Source of the DNA: Thereva unica
Lineage: Eukaryota; Arthropoda; Insecta; Diptera; Therevidae
Reading direction: 5' to 3'
Assembly (NCBI GenBank): GCA_949987705.1
Contig: OX465282.1
Location: forward strand, 36,544,039 to 36,608,038
DNA length: 64,000 nt
Part shown: in pieces, positions 1 to 10,639 of the stretch
How the letters are laid out: each line of letters begins with the position of its first letter
How positions within the stretch are numbered: position 1 is the first letter of the stretch
Position numbers and translations under genes: made by a program
The notes under the pieces: generated by a model
What the model was told of the DNA's origin: nothing
Database searches by the model: none
Seen by the model: only the letters and a program-made list of their open reading frames with translations

Positions 1-800
1 TCCCAACAGGGACCATTAGCGGTTCTGATTCCGGGCAGATGTCACCCAGCTTGGTCTATGACATTGTTCCCGCGGAGGTTTTGTCTATCCTCTAATCCCA
101 TTAACCCCACCACTTTCCGGCCAGGTTTCTGACCACCTATTTAACTTTATGTTCTTCACATCTATGCCGGGGTTGCGCTCATAGATCTCTCCATTATCTA
201 GGGTTTGTGCTTATTGATGTGTAACCCCAATCTTCGTGCCGCCCCCATACAACCATTGATGTTCTTTCGATATCTATAGTAGCCCTGTCCTGAAAAAGGC
301 CCTCGTAATGCGAAAAAAACCGCAAGCGATTTTTTTTACCAAATGATTTCATATATTTTTATGAGCTTAAATTCAGAATGGCGTCATCCCCACACAATTT
401 CTTTGGCGCACAAATTTTTTTCCACAAGCCTCCCGAAACAAAAAATGTGGGTAATGAAATTGCGCATAAAAAACGTTACAAACAGTTTTGCAATAAAACG
501 TGTAATTAAAAAGATATTGGCAAAAAACTACTTGTAAATTTATGTTTCTCGAAACTTATCGCGCTATAACTCGTGCAATATTAGCCTTACGTAAAAAATA
601 ATAATAGAGTCAAAATTTCTCAACTGGGTCACCAAAATTGCATGCTTATAAAATTTATTGCAAGCTAGCAAAAACCCGCGTGCGTTGCAACACCTTTCAA
701 TAAAATAAGATTATGGGGACACAGTCTGCGATAGGAAAAAGCTATAGTGAAAAAAGAACAAATCTGGGAAAATTGATTTTGGAAGATGACCGCTGGGAAT
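1..800. other. Unassigned non-coding stretch
   Basis: No coding region, RNA gene or repeat was recognised here. The first ~300 bases are richer in G+C than the AT-rich DNA that follows, which may mean an old unidentified repeat ends near 310. The short open frame near 343-537 is AT-rich, has no recognisable protein features and is not treated as a gene. Confidence 0.5.
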
Positions 801-1184
801 GATATATTGAGTATACTATATTGCCTATTGTGTTCTACTTATCATACTCTTTCATTTGATACCCATGTCGAAGGGGTTGTGAAGAAAATGGTAATCCGCC
901 CTCTTGAGATGACCGCCATGTACCAAACTATATATTTAGTATACTATATTGCTTATGGTGTTCTACTTATCATACTCTTTCATTTGATACCCATGTCGTA
1001 GGGGTTGTAAAGAAAATGGTAATCCGCCTTCTCGAGATGGCCGCTATGGACCAAACGATATATTGAGTATACTATATTGCTTATATTGTTCTACTTATCA
1101 TACTCTTTCATTTGATACCCATCTAGGAGAGGTTGTGAAGAAAACGGTAAACCGCCCTCTTGAGATGGCCGCCATGAATCTAAA
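801..1184. repeat. Tandem repeat, three 128-bp units
   Basis: Three head-to-tail copies of a unit of about 128 bp start at 801, 929 and 1057. Each contains TTCTACTTATCATACTCTTT and a later CGCCNTCTNGAGATG segment. The copies differ at a handful of positions. A piece of a further unit end (GATGACCGC) lies just before 801. It could be a short satellite array or the internal repeats of a decayed element. Confidence 0.85.
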
Positions 1185-1379
1185 GACATAGTCTATGGAA
1201 GTGGTTCTTACCCTTCTTATACTCGCGGCCCGCCAAATATTTCAAAATTTGTTTGTGACCCCCATTTTTAACTTCCCAGTATAGGAAGTTATTGTAATCG
1301 GTCCGAAAATCGAAAATTTCGACGTATTTTCATCTTTCAAGGTCTCAGGAGCATTTTAAGCAAAAAATTGGGAGGAAGT

Positions 1380-1466
1380 ATGTGTGTGTGTATTTATGTG
1401 TGTGTGTATCTATGTGTGTGTGTATCTATGTGTGTATGTATCTATGTGTGTGTGTGTGTGTGTGCG
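1380..1466. repeat. GT-rich microsatellite
   Basis: Runs of TG dinucleotides are broken at regular intervals by TATTTA or TATCTA, giving a compound microsatellite. Open frames here are only its translated repeats. Confidence 0.9.
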
Positions 1467-1474
1467 TACGGATG

Positions 1475-1912
1475 TGGTCATTTTTTCCTGCACGATATCG
1501 CGCGAACCAAAACTGATATCGACTTCGTTGAGGTGTGGTTCGAAGCGTATTAAACGAAATATGATCTGAAAAGATTTTCATGAAATTCAGTCCAGCCGTT
1601 TTTTCGTTTAAGCGACGTAAGTGATTTTTGTACCTGCACGATATAGCACGAACCAACCATGATACCGACTTCTTTGAGGTGCCGATCGTAGCGTATTACC
1701 GAAAGTACAGTTTGAAAAGATTTTCATAAAATTCGATCGAGCGGTATCTATGTTTAAAGGGCGTAAGTGATTTTTGTACATGCTCTATAGAACACAAACC
1801 AAAAATGATATTGACTTCATTGAGGTGTAGTTCGAAGCGTATTAACCGAAATATGATCTGAAAAGATTTTCATGAAATTCGGTCTAGCCGTTTTTTTGTT
1901 TAAGCGACGCTC
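1475..1912. repeat. Diverged tandem repeat, three ~146-bp units
   Basis: Three units begin near 1475, 1621 and 1767 with period ~146 bp. Each carries GATTTTTGTAC or a variant, a CGAAGCGTATTA-like segment, and GAAAAGATTTTCAT followed by an AAATTCG-type motif. They have diverged substantially, with the middle unit differing most. They are older than the 128-bp array and probably unrelated to it. Confidence 0.75.
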
Positions 1913-2175
1913 GAACTCCACCCTCTTTTTATAATACACAGGACACATGTGGAAACAAGATATTCTACGAATTTCTGACATCTTCCTACTTGCGTAACTA
2001 CTTCATGAATCGTTTAGTATAGTGTAGGACCATATTTGATCAGATAATGGTGGGGTCTTCAATTTCTGTTAACTCGCCTTTTAGGTATTTATCACCTTAC
2101 AAAATGTGCAACGTTGTGTGAATTGTATCGTCCTTATGAAAACAGTTTCTGAATCCCTGAACCAATTGACTTTTG

Positions 2176-2532
2176 CTTGTACAATCTACTCCTCTCCACT
2201 TGATTAGGTTCAACTAGTATTTTCATGAAAACCCCAAAATTAACTTAACTTACTTTAGAGATAAGTAATTAACAGAAACGGAGGTCATACCCATTATTGA
2301 AAATAAAAATAATAAAGAATAATTTTGTATTTATGCAAATATTTAACCAACTACCCTTCAAGTGAAAATTGGACCATTATTTAGTTATCGGTGCAATTAA
2401 ATATGAAGTAATAGATTTATTCCCCGCTAAACGCAAGCTTTAAGGCGTGCAATTCTCTGAAGTAGAGTTGGTAATTTGGGGTTTCATAAAAATACTAGCT
2501 TGAACCTAATCAAGCGGAGCGGGGTGTATAAA
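2176..2532. mobile_element. Inverted-repeat (MITE-like) element
   Basis: The left arm at about 2176-2240 (core TTGATTAGGTTCAA, then ATTTTCATGAAA and CCCCAAA) is found again as an imperfect reverse complement at about 2470-2532 (TTGAACCTAATCAA). No coding capacity lies between the arms, so it looks like a decayed non-autonomous DNA transposon of about 360 bp. No convincing target duplication was found. Confidence 0.6.
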
Positions 2533-2669
2533 CATAAAAATAAAAAGCCAAACGGTGAAGACAACTCTTACCAAGTTTATAGCAGAAAAATTAAAGTTAC
2601 GTCGAAATTTCGAATTAGCGTATAAACGGGTATTTCTTACAAATCGGGTTCTTACAAATACATTCTTAT

Positions 2670-2711
2670 AATTATGGCTTAAGCCGAAACATTTCGGTTT
2701 AAGCCATAATT
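2670..2711. repeat. Short perfect hairpin
   Basis: AATTATGGCTTAAGCCGAAA is followed by a two- to three-base loop and its reverse complement. Related AT-rich inverted pieces flank it (CGAATTA motifs near 2623 and 2713), so it may be the centre of a larger degraded foldback. Confidence 0.8.
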
Positions 2712-2935
2712 CGAATTACCTCGTTTATAGGGTAAAAAATTTTGGATGACCCATAATTCGAATTATTTTGGGAGTAGCTATAAACTAGGTAATTGTCAAC
2801 AAAGTTGATAAATTATAACAGTTTTTATTTATTGCGATAAACAAATACAACAAAACAATAATAAAAATTATAAAGTTTTGACAGGATATATAATACATAG
2901 GATATATCCTATGGATTCAGATGACATCATGATGG

Positions 2936-3334
2936 CTCAAGCTGGTGACATATCCAAACGTACATACGTTGCATTCCTTGACAGATAATACAGAAGTGTG
3001 TGTATTCAAATGCGACCTGACGGAATATTCCGTGAATGGAATGCATGCCACGCACAAGTCGGGCTACTTTTAACTTTTTCTGCATTGTCGCATTCGACAT
3101 AAGACACAAAGCATACATAATAAACACATGAACCTTGCCTGCACTCATTACTTAGATTTTCGGGCTATGTGTGAAAGCCGGGACGGAAAACGACCATGCA
3201 ATTATGTGTCAGAACAAGACCCTCTCAACTACAGTTGTTGAGTTGAGAGGGTCTTGGTCAGAGGAAATTCGCCGCATAACATGAAGCCGCTGAATGCAAT
3301 GCATGTATGCTTGTATATGTCACCAGCTTCAAAC
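2936..3334. mobile_element. Foldback element with internal hairpin
   Basis: AAGCTGGTGACATAT at the left end is repeated inverted (ATATGTCACCAGCTT) at the right end, and similarity extends about 40 bp into each arm. Near the right arm a separate stem of 16 bp at 3215-3256 (CAAGACCCTCTCAACT and its complement) closes a 10-base loop. There is no ORF. It is probably a MITE or foldback. Confidence 0.65.
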
Positions 3335-3954
3335 TACCCAGTAGGAATTCTAGGAAGGCCTTACCGATGGAGCACTGAAATAAGTACTCATCTGGTAAGA
3401 GGTACCCCTTTTTTTCTTGGTGCTACATGAGCCCTTACAAACCGCATTACAAGAGAAGGCAGATGGTAAGGTGTAGTCCAGAATTATACCCAAACAAGTG
3501 AGAATCTGCCCGATGACTCAAGGGAGCTTTCCTGGAGTTTTCATAAATTTCATAGAAAAAAAAGAAAACGGGAAATTATATTCGTCGACATAAAATGCGA
3601 CATTAGCATACTCAATAAGCCCGGCTCTCATTCGATACGGAGGACAAGCAGCTTTGGAGAAGTGGAGAATTTAGTTGGGGGACTGCTTAGGTAAAGCCAC
3701 TCTCGGGTTTGAAAAAAAAAGGCATTTGTAAAAGATGAAAAAAATAAAAGCATTTCGACACCGGATCACATATCCACAGGCGCTCATGAATATCTCTTTT
3801 TGCAATGTTCCATTTGCTGCCTTACTATACCCCTTACAGATGAGCAGTTCTATAAGTACTCTAAGGTAAGTACTAAAGTAAGGCCTTACCCCCTATGACA
3901 TCGTGTGTAAAAGTAAGCACTTCTGTAAAAGGGTGTGGTAAGGCCTACCCCTTA
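3335..3954. other. Unassigned, with inverted AAGGCCTTAC motifs
   Basis: AAGGCCTTACC near 3356 and AAGGCCTTACC near 3892, together with GTACTCATCTGGTAAG and the inverted CTTACAGATGAGCAG, suggest another eroded inverted-repeat element of about 550 bp. The match is too broken to set ends. No gene is visible. Confidence 0.35.
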
Positions 3955-4108
3955 CAAGTCGTTTGAATTGAAGAAAGTGACACATCAGTCGAATCACGAC
4001 TTTCAGTACAGGGGCTTAAACTCAACTTAGCATACCCACTCTACGCCTCTGTGCTGAAATTCGAATTCGACTGAAATATGACTTTCTTCAACTCAAACGA
4101 CTTGTCAC
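3955..4108. mobile_element. Short hairpin MITE
   Basis: About 60-bp arms (left ACAAGTCGTTTGAATTGAAG, right a reverse-complement match ending in CTTCAACTCAAACGACTTGT) surround a ~31-bp loop. The whole 154-bp unit would fold into one long stem. It is non-coding. Confidence 0.75.
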
Positions 4109-5260
4109 GACACACGACTTGACTTTCAACACAGGGGCCTATAATTGCACAACTAACGCCCTCTCACGAAAGCCAACCGGCAATAGAAAAAAAGTACAAT
4201 GCTCTTTCTTTATAATAAATTTGCAATTCACAGTTATCAATTATTATTTCTTTCCATTTCGATCAATGAAAGAGTGCAATTTCGTCCAAAGAAATTTAAT
4301 CCGTAAACATGAATATCTTCCACTTTACTTTCTTCTTCTTTAACGGCTCTACAACCGGGATCCGGTCCTGGCCTGGCGCCACTTTACAAGATTATAAAAG
4401 AAATTAACCCTAAAAATTAGAATCTATTGAGTTTAATTGGCGTTCCTCAATTAATCCCCTACTACGCAATCGCTCTTATTTTAGACATATTAATCCTATT
4501 AGTCTTTGGAAGAATTCTTTTAATGGCTATGTGACTACAATTGTAGTGCAGAGAGTCTTATTCTTGGCCCAATATTTCAGAAGTTGGTTTTTAATAATTA
4601 TAAATTTTTGGTGTACCAAGTGGTTAAAATGGTCACGTGTATAAAATTAAAACAAACTTAAGATATTACACGATTTAAAAAAAATTTATCTACCTAAATG
4701 GTAACAAATTAGACAAACACAACAGCAAAAAGCTAAGGTTTATGACTAATATTTATTACGTATTTAGTATGCAATGTCAACTAAATTAAGTAAAGACATG
4801 ATTGTGTGTATAGCAAGTGCGAGATTTATGAAAATAATAATGCAAATAGTGAATTCGGGTAAAGGGAAATTTAAGACATTTTATAGGAAAACAATATTAG
4901 GAACAACAGAACTTACCATTCGCCGGAATGTATCAATACGCCATTATTGGCATGGGCTGTATTCACCGACATTGTGGTTTAATATGTAGAATAGTAGCTC
5001 ATACGCAGAAAAAGAATCTTATCACCAAACAAAATTACTTTGCATCTACAATTTCTCTGTTCTTTTCCACTAAACTTCCTTATGCGTCACCTACAGACCT
5101 TATGTTTTTGACAGATATTAAGAATTGCCTGCATAATATATTTCTTTAGCAATGGCAGAACTTTGGGCCTGTTTAGACGGTTCGCTTTTTTGCTTTCGGG
5201 GCGCCCAAAGCGAAAATTTGTTTAGACGGTTCACTTTGAGCAAAGTTGATTTCAAGACAA
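4109..5260. other. Unassigned AT-rich stretch
   Basis: No gene is supported. The segment TTCTTCTTCTTTAACGGCTC near 4328 recurs near 60923 just upstream of a Jockey-like LINE, so a fragment of that LINE's 5' region may sit here. Two direct copies of a TGTTTAGACGGTTC motif lie near 5169 and 5219. Confidence 0.4.
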
Positions 5261-5599
5261 TAGGCCCCCATCCACGGTCAAACAAATCGTCAAACCAATT
5301 TTCGACAAACAGCGCACACATTTATGCTTTGACATTTTTGGCCATCAACGAGGAAAACTTTCTTCAAACATCCCGAGCGACATTTCATATAATCTACTGT
5401 AAACAAAGCGAACTTTACATGGCACACAGGCAAAACTCACACACACATTTAAGCTGTTTGAAGGAAATATTAAACCAGACGAATATTTTCTTCAAACAGC
5501 GGCCAACTTCGAAAACTTGTATTTTATACACGCACACTTGCAATTTTTTCGATGTTGGCCAGGAATTTGACGATTTGTTTGACCGTGGATGGGGGCCTA
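5261..5599. mobile_element. Terminal-inverted-repeat element, 339 bp
   Basis: The first 33 bp (TAGGCCCCCATCCACGGTCA then AACAAATCGTCAA) are present as a near-perfect reverse complement at 5567-5599. An open frame of 157 codons across the element is not a credible gene: it shows no known domain and spans both terminal repeats. This is a MITE-like element of unknown superfamily. Confidence 0.75.
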
Positions 5600-5746
5600 A
5601 TTGCAAAAAACGGAATGAGAACTAGGGCTGGACAAAAAAAGCAATATTTCTTTTTAAGTGATACTCGAGTGTTTTTTAATAAAATGCTTAAAACAATAAA
5701 AAAATAAATTTGGAGAGCATTTCAAGTTTTGCATAAGAACAACATA

Positions 5747-6210
5747 GAGCTAGTTTACACGGGTGCATCAAATAATTTAATTAAATTTGATGCAGCGGTG
5801 TCCCTGACAATTAAAATAATCCGCTGCATTAATTTAGTTCACAGAACTTATTTGATGCACTGCCGTGTAAACAGTTGAGTGCATTAAATTGACATTTCAA
5901 GAAAAGCATATATTTTCACTAAAAGTGTTTTTAAAATTAAAAATGGAAATGGAATTACAAATGGAATCGCGGACGAGGCGCGGTTCTAATTGGACAAATC
6001 TAGAAACAAAATTATTTATAGATATCTGTAAAGAAATAAATATTTGCACAATCATGGACACAAAATCGGTGCATCCCCGCATTAAAAAAATTTGGTTCAA
6101 TATTTAATCACCGAACTAAAAGTGACAGCTAATCACAAACCGTGTAAACGACACGGCTTAATGCAGTGTGCATCAAATTAATTATTTGATGCAGCCGTAT
6201 AAACTCGCTC
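5747..6210 (+). mobile_element. MITE copy A with Myb/SANT-like mini-ORF
   Basis: A 464-bp element bounded by GAGCTAGTTTACACGGGTGC and its inverted partner GTATAAACTCGCTC, with subterminal TTTGATGCA palindromes. It is flanked by ATA (5744-5746 and 6211-6213), a 3-bp duplication of the size used by PIF/Harbinger transposons. It sits head-to-tail with copy B, and one ATA separates them. The internal mini-ORF encodes a fragment resembling the Myb/SANT-like protein of Harbinger elements, so it is probably a Harbinger deletion derivative. Confidence 0.75.
5943..6107 (+). CDS. Myb/SANT-like fragment in MITE copy A
   Basis: A 54-codon frame. After a short charged leader it contains SNWTNLETKLFIDICKEI, with the Trp, the acidic residue four positions later and the following hydrophobic helix expected at the start of a Myb/SANT-like DNA-binding domain. 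That domain normally runs to 80-90 residues, so this is a truncated first half. In PIF/Harbinger elements such a protein helps bring transposase to the ends. The twin frame in copy B has the same length but differs by three amino-acid changes and one silent change, which argues against selection on the protein. Confidence 0.45.
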   Translation: MEMELQMESRTRRGSNWTNLETKLFIDICKEINICTIMDTKSVHPRIKKIWFNI

Positions 6211-6213
6211 ATA

Positions 6214-6667
6214 GAGCGAGTTTACACGGGTGCATCAAATAATTAAATTAAATTTGATGCAGCGGTGTCCCTGACAATTAAAATAATCCGCTGCATTAAT
6301 TTAGTTCACAGAACTTATTTGATGCACTGCCGTGTAAACAGTTGAGTGCATTAAATTGACATTTCAAGAAGAGCATATATTTTCACTTTAAAATTAAAAA
6401 TGGAAATGGAATTACAAATGGAATTGCGGACGAGGCGCGGTTCTAATTGGACAAATCTAGAAACAAAATTATTTATAGATATCTGCAAAGAAATAAATAT
6501 TTGCACAATCATGGACACAAAATCGTTGCATCTCCGCATTAAAAAAATTTGGTTCAATATTTAATCACCGAACTAAAAGTGACAGCTAATCACATACCGT
6601 GTAAACGACACGGCTTAATGCAGTGTGCATCAAATTAATTATTTGATGCACCCGTGTAAACTCGCTC
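6214..6667 (+). mobile_element. MITE copy B, tandem to copy A
   Basis: A 454-bp element with the same ends (GAGCGAGTTTACACGGGTGC and inverted GTGTAAACTCGCTC), followed by ATA at 6668-6670. Relative to copy A it lacks about 11 bp upstream of the mini-ORF and has scattered substitutions. Its terminal repeats match each other better than those of copy A. Confidence 0.75.
6400..6564 (+). CDS. Myb/SANT-like fragment in MITE copy B
   Basis: The second copy of the 54-codon frame, with the same start context and stop as in copy A and Leu replacing Ser, Val and Pro at three sites. The SNWTNLETKLFIDICKEI core is unchanged. It is probably inert. Confidence 0.45.
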   Translation: MEMELQMELRTRRGSNWTNLETKLFIDICKEINICTIMDTKSLHLRIKKIWFNI

Positions 6668-7127
6668 ATAGTGTGAGAAGGAGTTGAACAGCAAGAGTTG
6701 GTTAGCTCCAAGAATCTCAATTTAAATAAGATTCGGCTAAGTGCCAGTTAATTACAAACCGTGTAAACGAAACGGCTTAATGCAGTGTGTATGAGCCTCT
6801 TCACACAATGGCATAAGTATGTTGAGCAAAACCGGTTTTATTCAACCCCTCGCAAATCACACGAGACGTAATTATATTTAGTAAATTTGAAGGCTTTACA
6901 GGAACATTGAAATGTATTGTAGATAAAATTCACTTATCAAACAAAAACAGAGCTAAAGGAAACAAGCCAAAGAAGTAACTTTTTATATATGCATAAGTTT
7001 TCACGCGATTGCTTTTGCATCCGCTCCCTTCCATCTCTCATCATCCGGTTTTACTTGCCATGAATATGAACCGTGTGAATGGGCCCTATCAATTTAATTA
7101 TTTGATGCGCCCATCATTCCGTTTAAA
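6668..7127. other. Unassigned, with scraps of the 5747 MITE family
   Basis: A piece near 6746-6792 (ACAAACCGTGTAAACGAAAC, CGGCTTAATGCAGTGTG) and another near 7090-7112 (AATTATTTGATGCGCCC) match the end of the tandem MITE family. The rest is unassigned AT-rich DNA. Confidence 0.45.
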
Positions 7128-7685
7128 TAGCCCTAACTATAATGGTCTTAAGATAGCTTAAGATTTTTTACGCTCCTATGAAATGTCATAATACCAACTA
7201 TAATGGCCTTAAGGAATCTTTCGTTAACTTTTCCAATCTTCCGTCAAGTCTTTAATGTACGGTAACGAGCGTACAAATCTTAAGCAATCATAAGAAAAGT
7301 GTAATTTTCTTTAGTGTTTCTAGTTTCAGAAAACGTTTTTTTGCAAAATGAATAATTTGGAGTTATTAAATAATTTGGCGTTATTAGTGAAATTGGTAGA
7401 AGATGTGAAAAAAAACCTAGATCGTGTTGTGTAAGAAAAATAAATAGAGACAATAAAAAAACAGTTTTGAACTAATTCAATCAGTTCCTCATTAAAACTA
7501 TTGTTAATTTCCATTTTTTTAATTTATTGGACGCTTTCCCAGACTCGATTTGTTTACCTTTTACAAATGTCAAAACGTCTTAAGGCTATTATAGTTGAGC
7601 TTAAGATTTGACAGTTAATTAACCAGTCTTAAGAGAATTTGACGAAGAATCTTATGATGTCTTAAGATCATTATAGTTAGGGCTA
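7128..7685. mobile_element. TIR element, 558 bp, probable TA duplication
   Basis: Ends are TAGCCCTAACTATAATGGTC and its inverted partner ATTATAGTTAGGGCTA, and the similarity extends through TCTTAAGA. If the terminal TA belongs to the target, the 2-bp TA duplication would fit Tc1/mariner-type insertion. Internal copies of CTATAATGGCCTTAAG and CTATTATAGTTGAGCTTAAG give subterminal repeats. No transposase remains. Short frames near 7326-7514 are not recognisable. Confidence 0.75.
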
Positions 7686-7686
7686 A

Positions 7687-8025
7687 TGATTTACTTGAGT
7701 TCTTGACTTGAAATTTACTTGAAACTGAAACTGCGCCTTCGGTTCACTTACTTGTCTTGAAAATGTTTTGAAATTGAACTTTCCTAGCACAACAGAAATC
7801 AGCTCTTTATTATAATATAAATAATTTTTAAAAGATTGTATAAAAAGTATATGGGTGCTTTCAGCAATAAATACTTGCATGAGCAAATTGGACTCGCATA
7901 CACCTTCGGAAAACTCATTTGGGCATTCATGCAAGTTTCAAGTATTCAAGTAATGTTTACATGAGCTCTTTCAAGTCAATCAAAGAATTTTTTTGTGATT
8001 TACTTGGCTTGACTGGAAGTACATA
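7687..8025. mobile_element. Truncated copy 1 of the ACGTTTACATG MITE family
   Basis: It starts with TGATTTACTTGAGTTC and runs through TATAATATAAATAA and TTCAAGTATTCAAGTAATG, matching the complete copy at 9401-9809, but it lacks the proper outer ends. A local replacement lies around 7850-7940. It abuts the next copy directly. Confidence 0.65.
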
Positions 8026-8820
8026 CATTACGATTACATGATTTACTTGAGTTCTAACTTGAAATTTACTTGAACTCAAGCAGCGTTTTCGGTTCATTTC
8101 CTTGACTTCAAAATGTCTTCAAATTTTCTTGAACTGACAATTAACCTTTCATATTATATCAGAAACTAGCTCCATTTTATAATATAAATAACTTTAAAAA
8201 TATTGCATCAAAAGTGTACATTCATTACAGTTTTTATCTTCATGTTCCAAGGAAAAAATACGCAAGCAAAAGCCGTGTTTCATTTTCCTGGAGTAACTAC
8301 ACCGGTGTACTTTGAGTAGTTCCAACTACCCCAACTCATATATTGGAGTAGATGATTAATGTAGTTAAGAATTTTTGCAAGAGATAGCACCTTCAAAATT
8401 TTGTGGTTATTTTATTCACCTTTTCGGTTATTTCAATCATTAAGCGCGTTTTTTAAGTTGTCATTTTTAATGATACCATTAATAAAACCGAAATTATTTT
8501 AAACGAAAAGAAGAAATTTAATATGTCCAATAAGGAAACTCCAATTTTTATGCAGTTGATTATTATTTTGATATTATAAACTACACTGAAATAAAAAAAT
8601 GCGTTTCATTTTCCATTTACTCCAGAGTACACTAGTGTAGCTACACCAGGAAAAAGAAGCACGCCCAAAATTTCAACTATTCAAGTAGCGTTTACATTAG
8701 CATTTTCAAGTCAATCAAAGAACTTTTTGTGATTTACTTGACTCAATATAATTGAAGTCAGGACGAGTTTACATGGATATTTAGCTACTTCAAATCTACT
8801 TCAAGTAAGCTTGTAAACGT
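8026..8820. mobile_element. Copy 2 of the ACGTTTACATG MITE family, interrupted
   Basis: The left end CATTACGATTACATGATTTA and right end AAGCTTGTAAACGT match the family. The sequence is split at 8272-8665 by another inverted-repeat element. Removing that insert and one copy of the CAAAA duplication gives a unit of about 400 bp, like the uninterrupted copy. Confidence 0.7.
8272..8665. mobile_element. MITE nested inside a MITE
   Basis: A 394-bp insert with ~40-bp imperfect inverted ends (GCCGTGTTTCATTTTCCTGG, and right end CCAGGAAAAAGAAGCACGCC). It is flanked by CAAAA on both sides (8267-8271, 8666-8670), a probable 5-bp target duplication. The uninterrupted family copy at 9401-9809 shows the empty site. 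It is non-coding. Confidence 0.7.
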
Positions 8821-9047
8821 AAAGCTGGAAGAACATAACTGCATTGCGTTTCATTACCTAGCGTCTGCACTTGCCATATTTTATTGAATTGCTTATGGCA
8901 TTGCTATCAAATGTCTGGTGCGGACAGGGTAAACTTGGCCATATTTTATTGAAAGCAATATATGGAAAGAAATATTTTTTTCCATATCTGTTTCCATAAA
9001 GTTGGCTAGAAATGTGACATTTATCGTTACAAAAAGGCGGAGTTCAA

Positions 9048-9859
9048 GTTACCCGGGGGCTACACCATCAATTTGTCTGCAATTGCTATTTGAAATATTG
9101 CATGTCAAAGTTTTATCAGCAGGAATTTTATTGCATTGCAATTTCATTGTTACAAGAAATGCGTAGGAGATAGTTGTTGTGTTTGGACCTAATTTTCAAT
9201 GATTCACTCATTTTGAAATAATAAAAAAATAGTTAACAGTCTCAACTTTTGCCTTTTAAAAAATTTTATGTTAATTCACATAAAATTAAATAATCCAGCG
9301 TCAAGTAATTTCCACTGCTTAGGTTTTTCCACTTTCCGCCATTTTGTTTTAAAGAAATTCAGAATTTCTTGCATATGCAAGCATTGCATTTACAATCATT
9401 ACGTTTACATGATTTACTTGAGTTCCTGACTTGACATTTACTTGAAACTCAAGTTGCGTTTTCGGTTAATTTACTTGACTTCAAAATGTCTTGAAATTTT
9501 CTTGAACTGACACTTGACCTTTCATATTATAACAGAAACTATCTTCAAATTATAATATAAATAACTTTAAAAATATTGCATCAAAAGTATACATTCACTA
9601 CAGTTTTTATCTTCTTCTTGTTCCAAAGAAAAAATACACAAGCAAAATTTCAAGTATTCAAGTAGTGTTTACATGAGCTTTTTCAAGTCAATCAAACAAA
9701 TTTTTGTGATTTACTTGACTCAAGTATACTTGAAGTCAGGACGAGTTTACATGCATATTTAGTTACTTGAAATCTACTTCAAGTATACTTCAAGTAAGCA
9801 TGTAAACGTAATGAATATTGCATTGCATTGAAAAATTGATGGTGTAGCCCCGGGTTAAC
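9048..9859. mobile_element. TIR element hosting a second MITE
   Basis: GTTACCCGGGGGCTACACCA at the left is matched inverted by TGGTGTAGCCCCGGGTTAAC at the right, and similarity continues into CATCAATTT. A complete copy of the ACGTTTACATG family (9401-9809) lies inside, so the host element is about 400 bp. No ORF. Confidence 0.7.
9401..9809. mobile_element. Complete copy 3 of the ACGTTTACATG MITE family
   Basis: 409 bp from ACGTTTACATGATTTACTTG to GTAAGCATGTAAACGT. Palindromic flanks (CATT before, AATG after) may be part of the terminal repeat or the target. It is internally AT-rich with repeated CTTGAA/TTCAAG words. This is the reference copy for the two partial ones upstream. Right-end scraps occur near 10240-10345 and 54650-54705. 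Confidence 0.75.
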
Positions 9860-10354
9860 ATCGAAATTGTGCCTTCTTCCCAAGTTCAAGTTTACACTGA
9901 ATATTTCGATGATGGCAGACCTATTAATGCGGCACTACCTTCAATGCACCGCAATGTAAAGCAACAGTTGTTTAACTATCTACTTTTACGCATACAACGT
10001 ATCCAATATTCTGTCAAATTGGTCTTGTTTTTTTCTGCAAAAATATTATTAGCTCGATTTATCTCAGTAATATATTAAAAATGGATTTTGATGTGGGATT
10101 CAACACAAATTCAACGTGAATTCAAATTTCAAAATGCATTTAGGTGCCAACACGCAAAGCATTAATGTGTCAAATACATATAATGTAACGCATTGCAGTT
10201 AAATCCGCTCAAGTATAGCAATGCAATGCAACGCAATTATGTACTTCCAGTATACTTGAAGTCAGCACGAGAGAGATATGAAGATTTTGCTACTTGAAAA
10301 CTTCTTCAAATATACTTCAGTAAGCATACAAACAAAATACACGTAAACTCATGA
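9860..10354. other. Unassigned, with a MITE right-end scrap
   Basis: Nothing coding is supported. Positions ~10240-10345 (GTATACTTGAAGTCAGCACG onward) match the right end of the ACGTTTACATG family. Confidence 0.5.
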
Positions 10355-10608
10355 GCAAGTTTACCCGGGTGAATAAAATAATTAAAAATTGATGCACACT
10401 GCATTAAGCCTTGCTGCTTACACGTTATTGGAACAAGGCGATTAAAAAGTGAATCTAATTACTTGCAAATCTTCCAGGTTTTTCCCCATTAGCTTCGCTT
10501 TATTTTGATTCTAGAAGCTCTTTAAAATAATTCTGCTGTAATATTCCAATACATTAGGATAAGAGATAAAAACTCGCTTTTTGATGCATTAAAAAGTTTA
10601 CACGGCAG
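10355..10608 (-). mobile_element. Decayed inverted copy of the 5747 MITE family
   Basis: It begins GAGCAAGTTTACCCGGGTGA, carries TTGATGCACACTGCATTAAG, and ends near TTTACACGGCAG. The order of these pieces is that of the tandem MITEs read from the opposite strand. The mini-ORF is gone. Confidence 0.6.
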
Positions 10609-10639
10609 TACAAACACAATTCTTATAGTTCCCTATAAT

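Noticed and set aside
801..1912. CRISPR-like regular repeats
   Set aside because: The units are 128 and 146 bp, directly adjacent with no unique spacers, in a eukaryotic TE-rich context. They are ordinary tandem repeats.
5152..5625. 157-codon open frame as a gene
   Set aside because: It spans a TIR element including both inverted ends, shows no domain, and has an antisense frame made of the same repeat.
7683..7934. 83-codon minus-strand frame
   Set aside because: It lies wholly in a MITE copy whose other copies do not keep the frame open.
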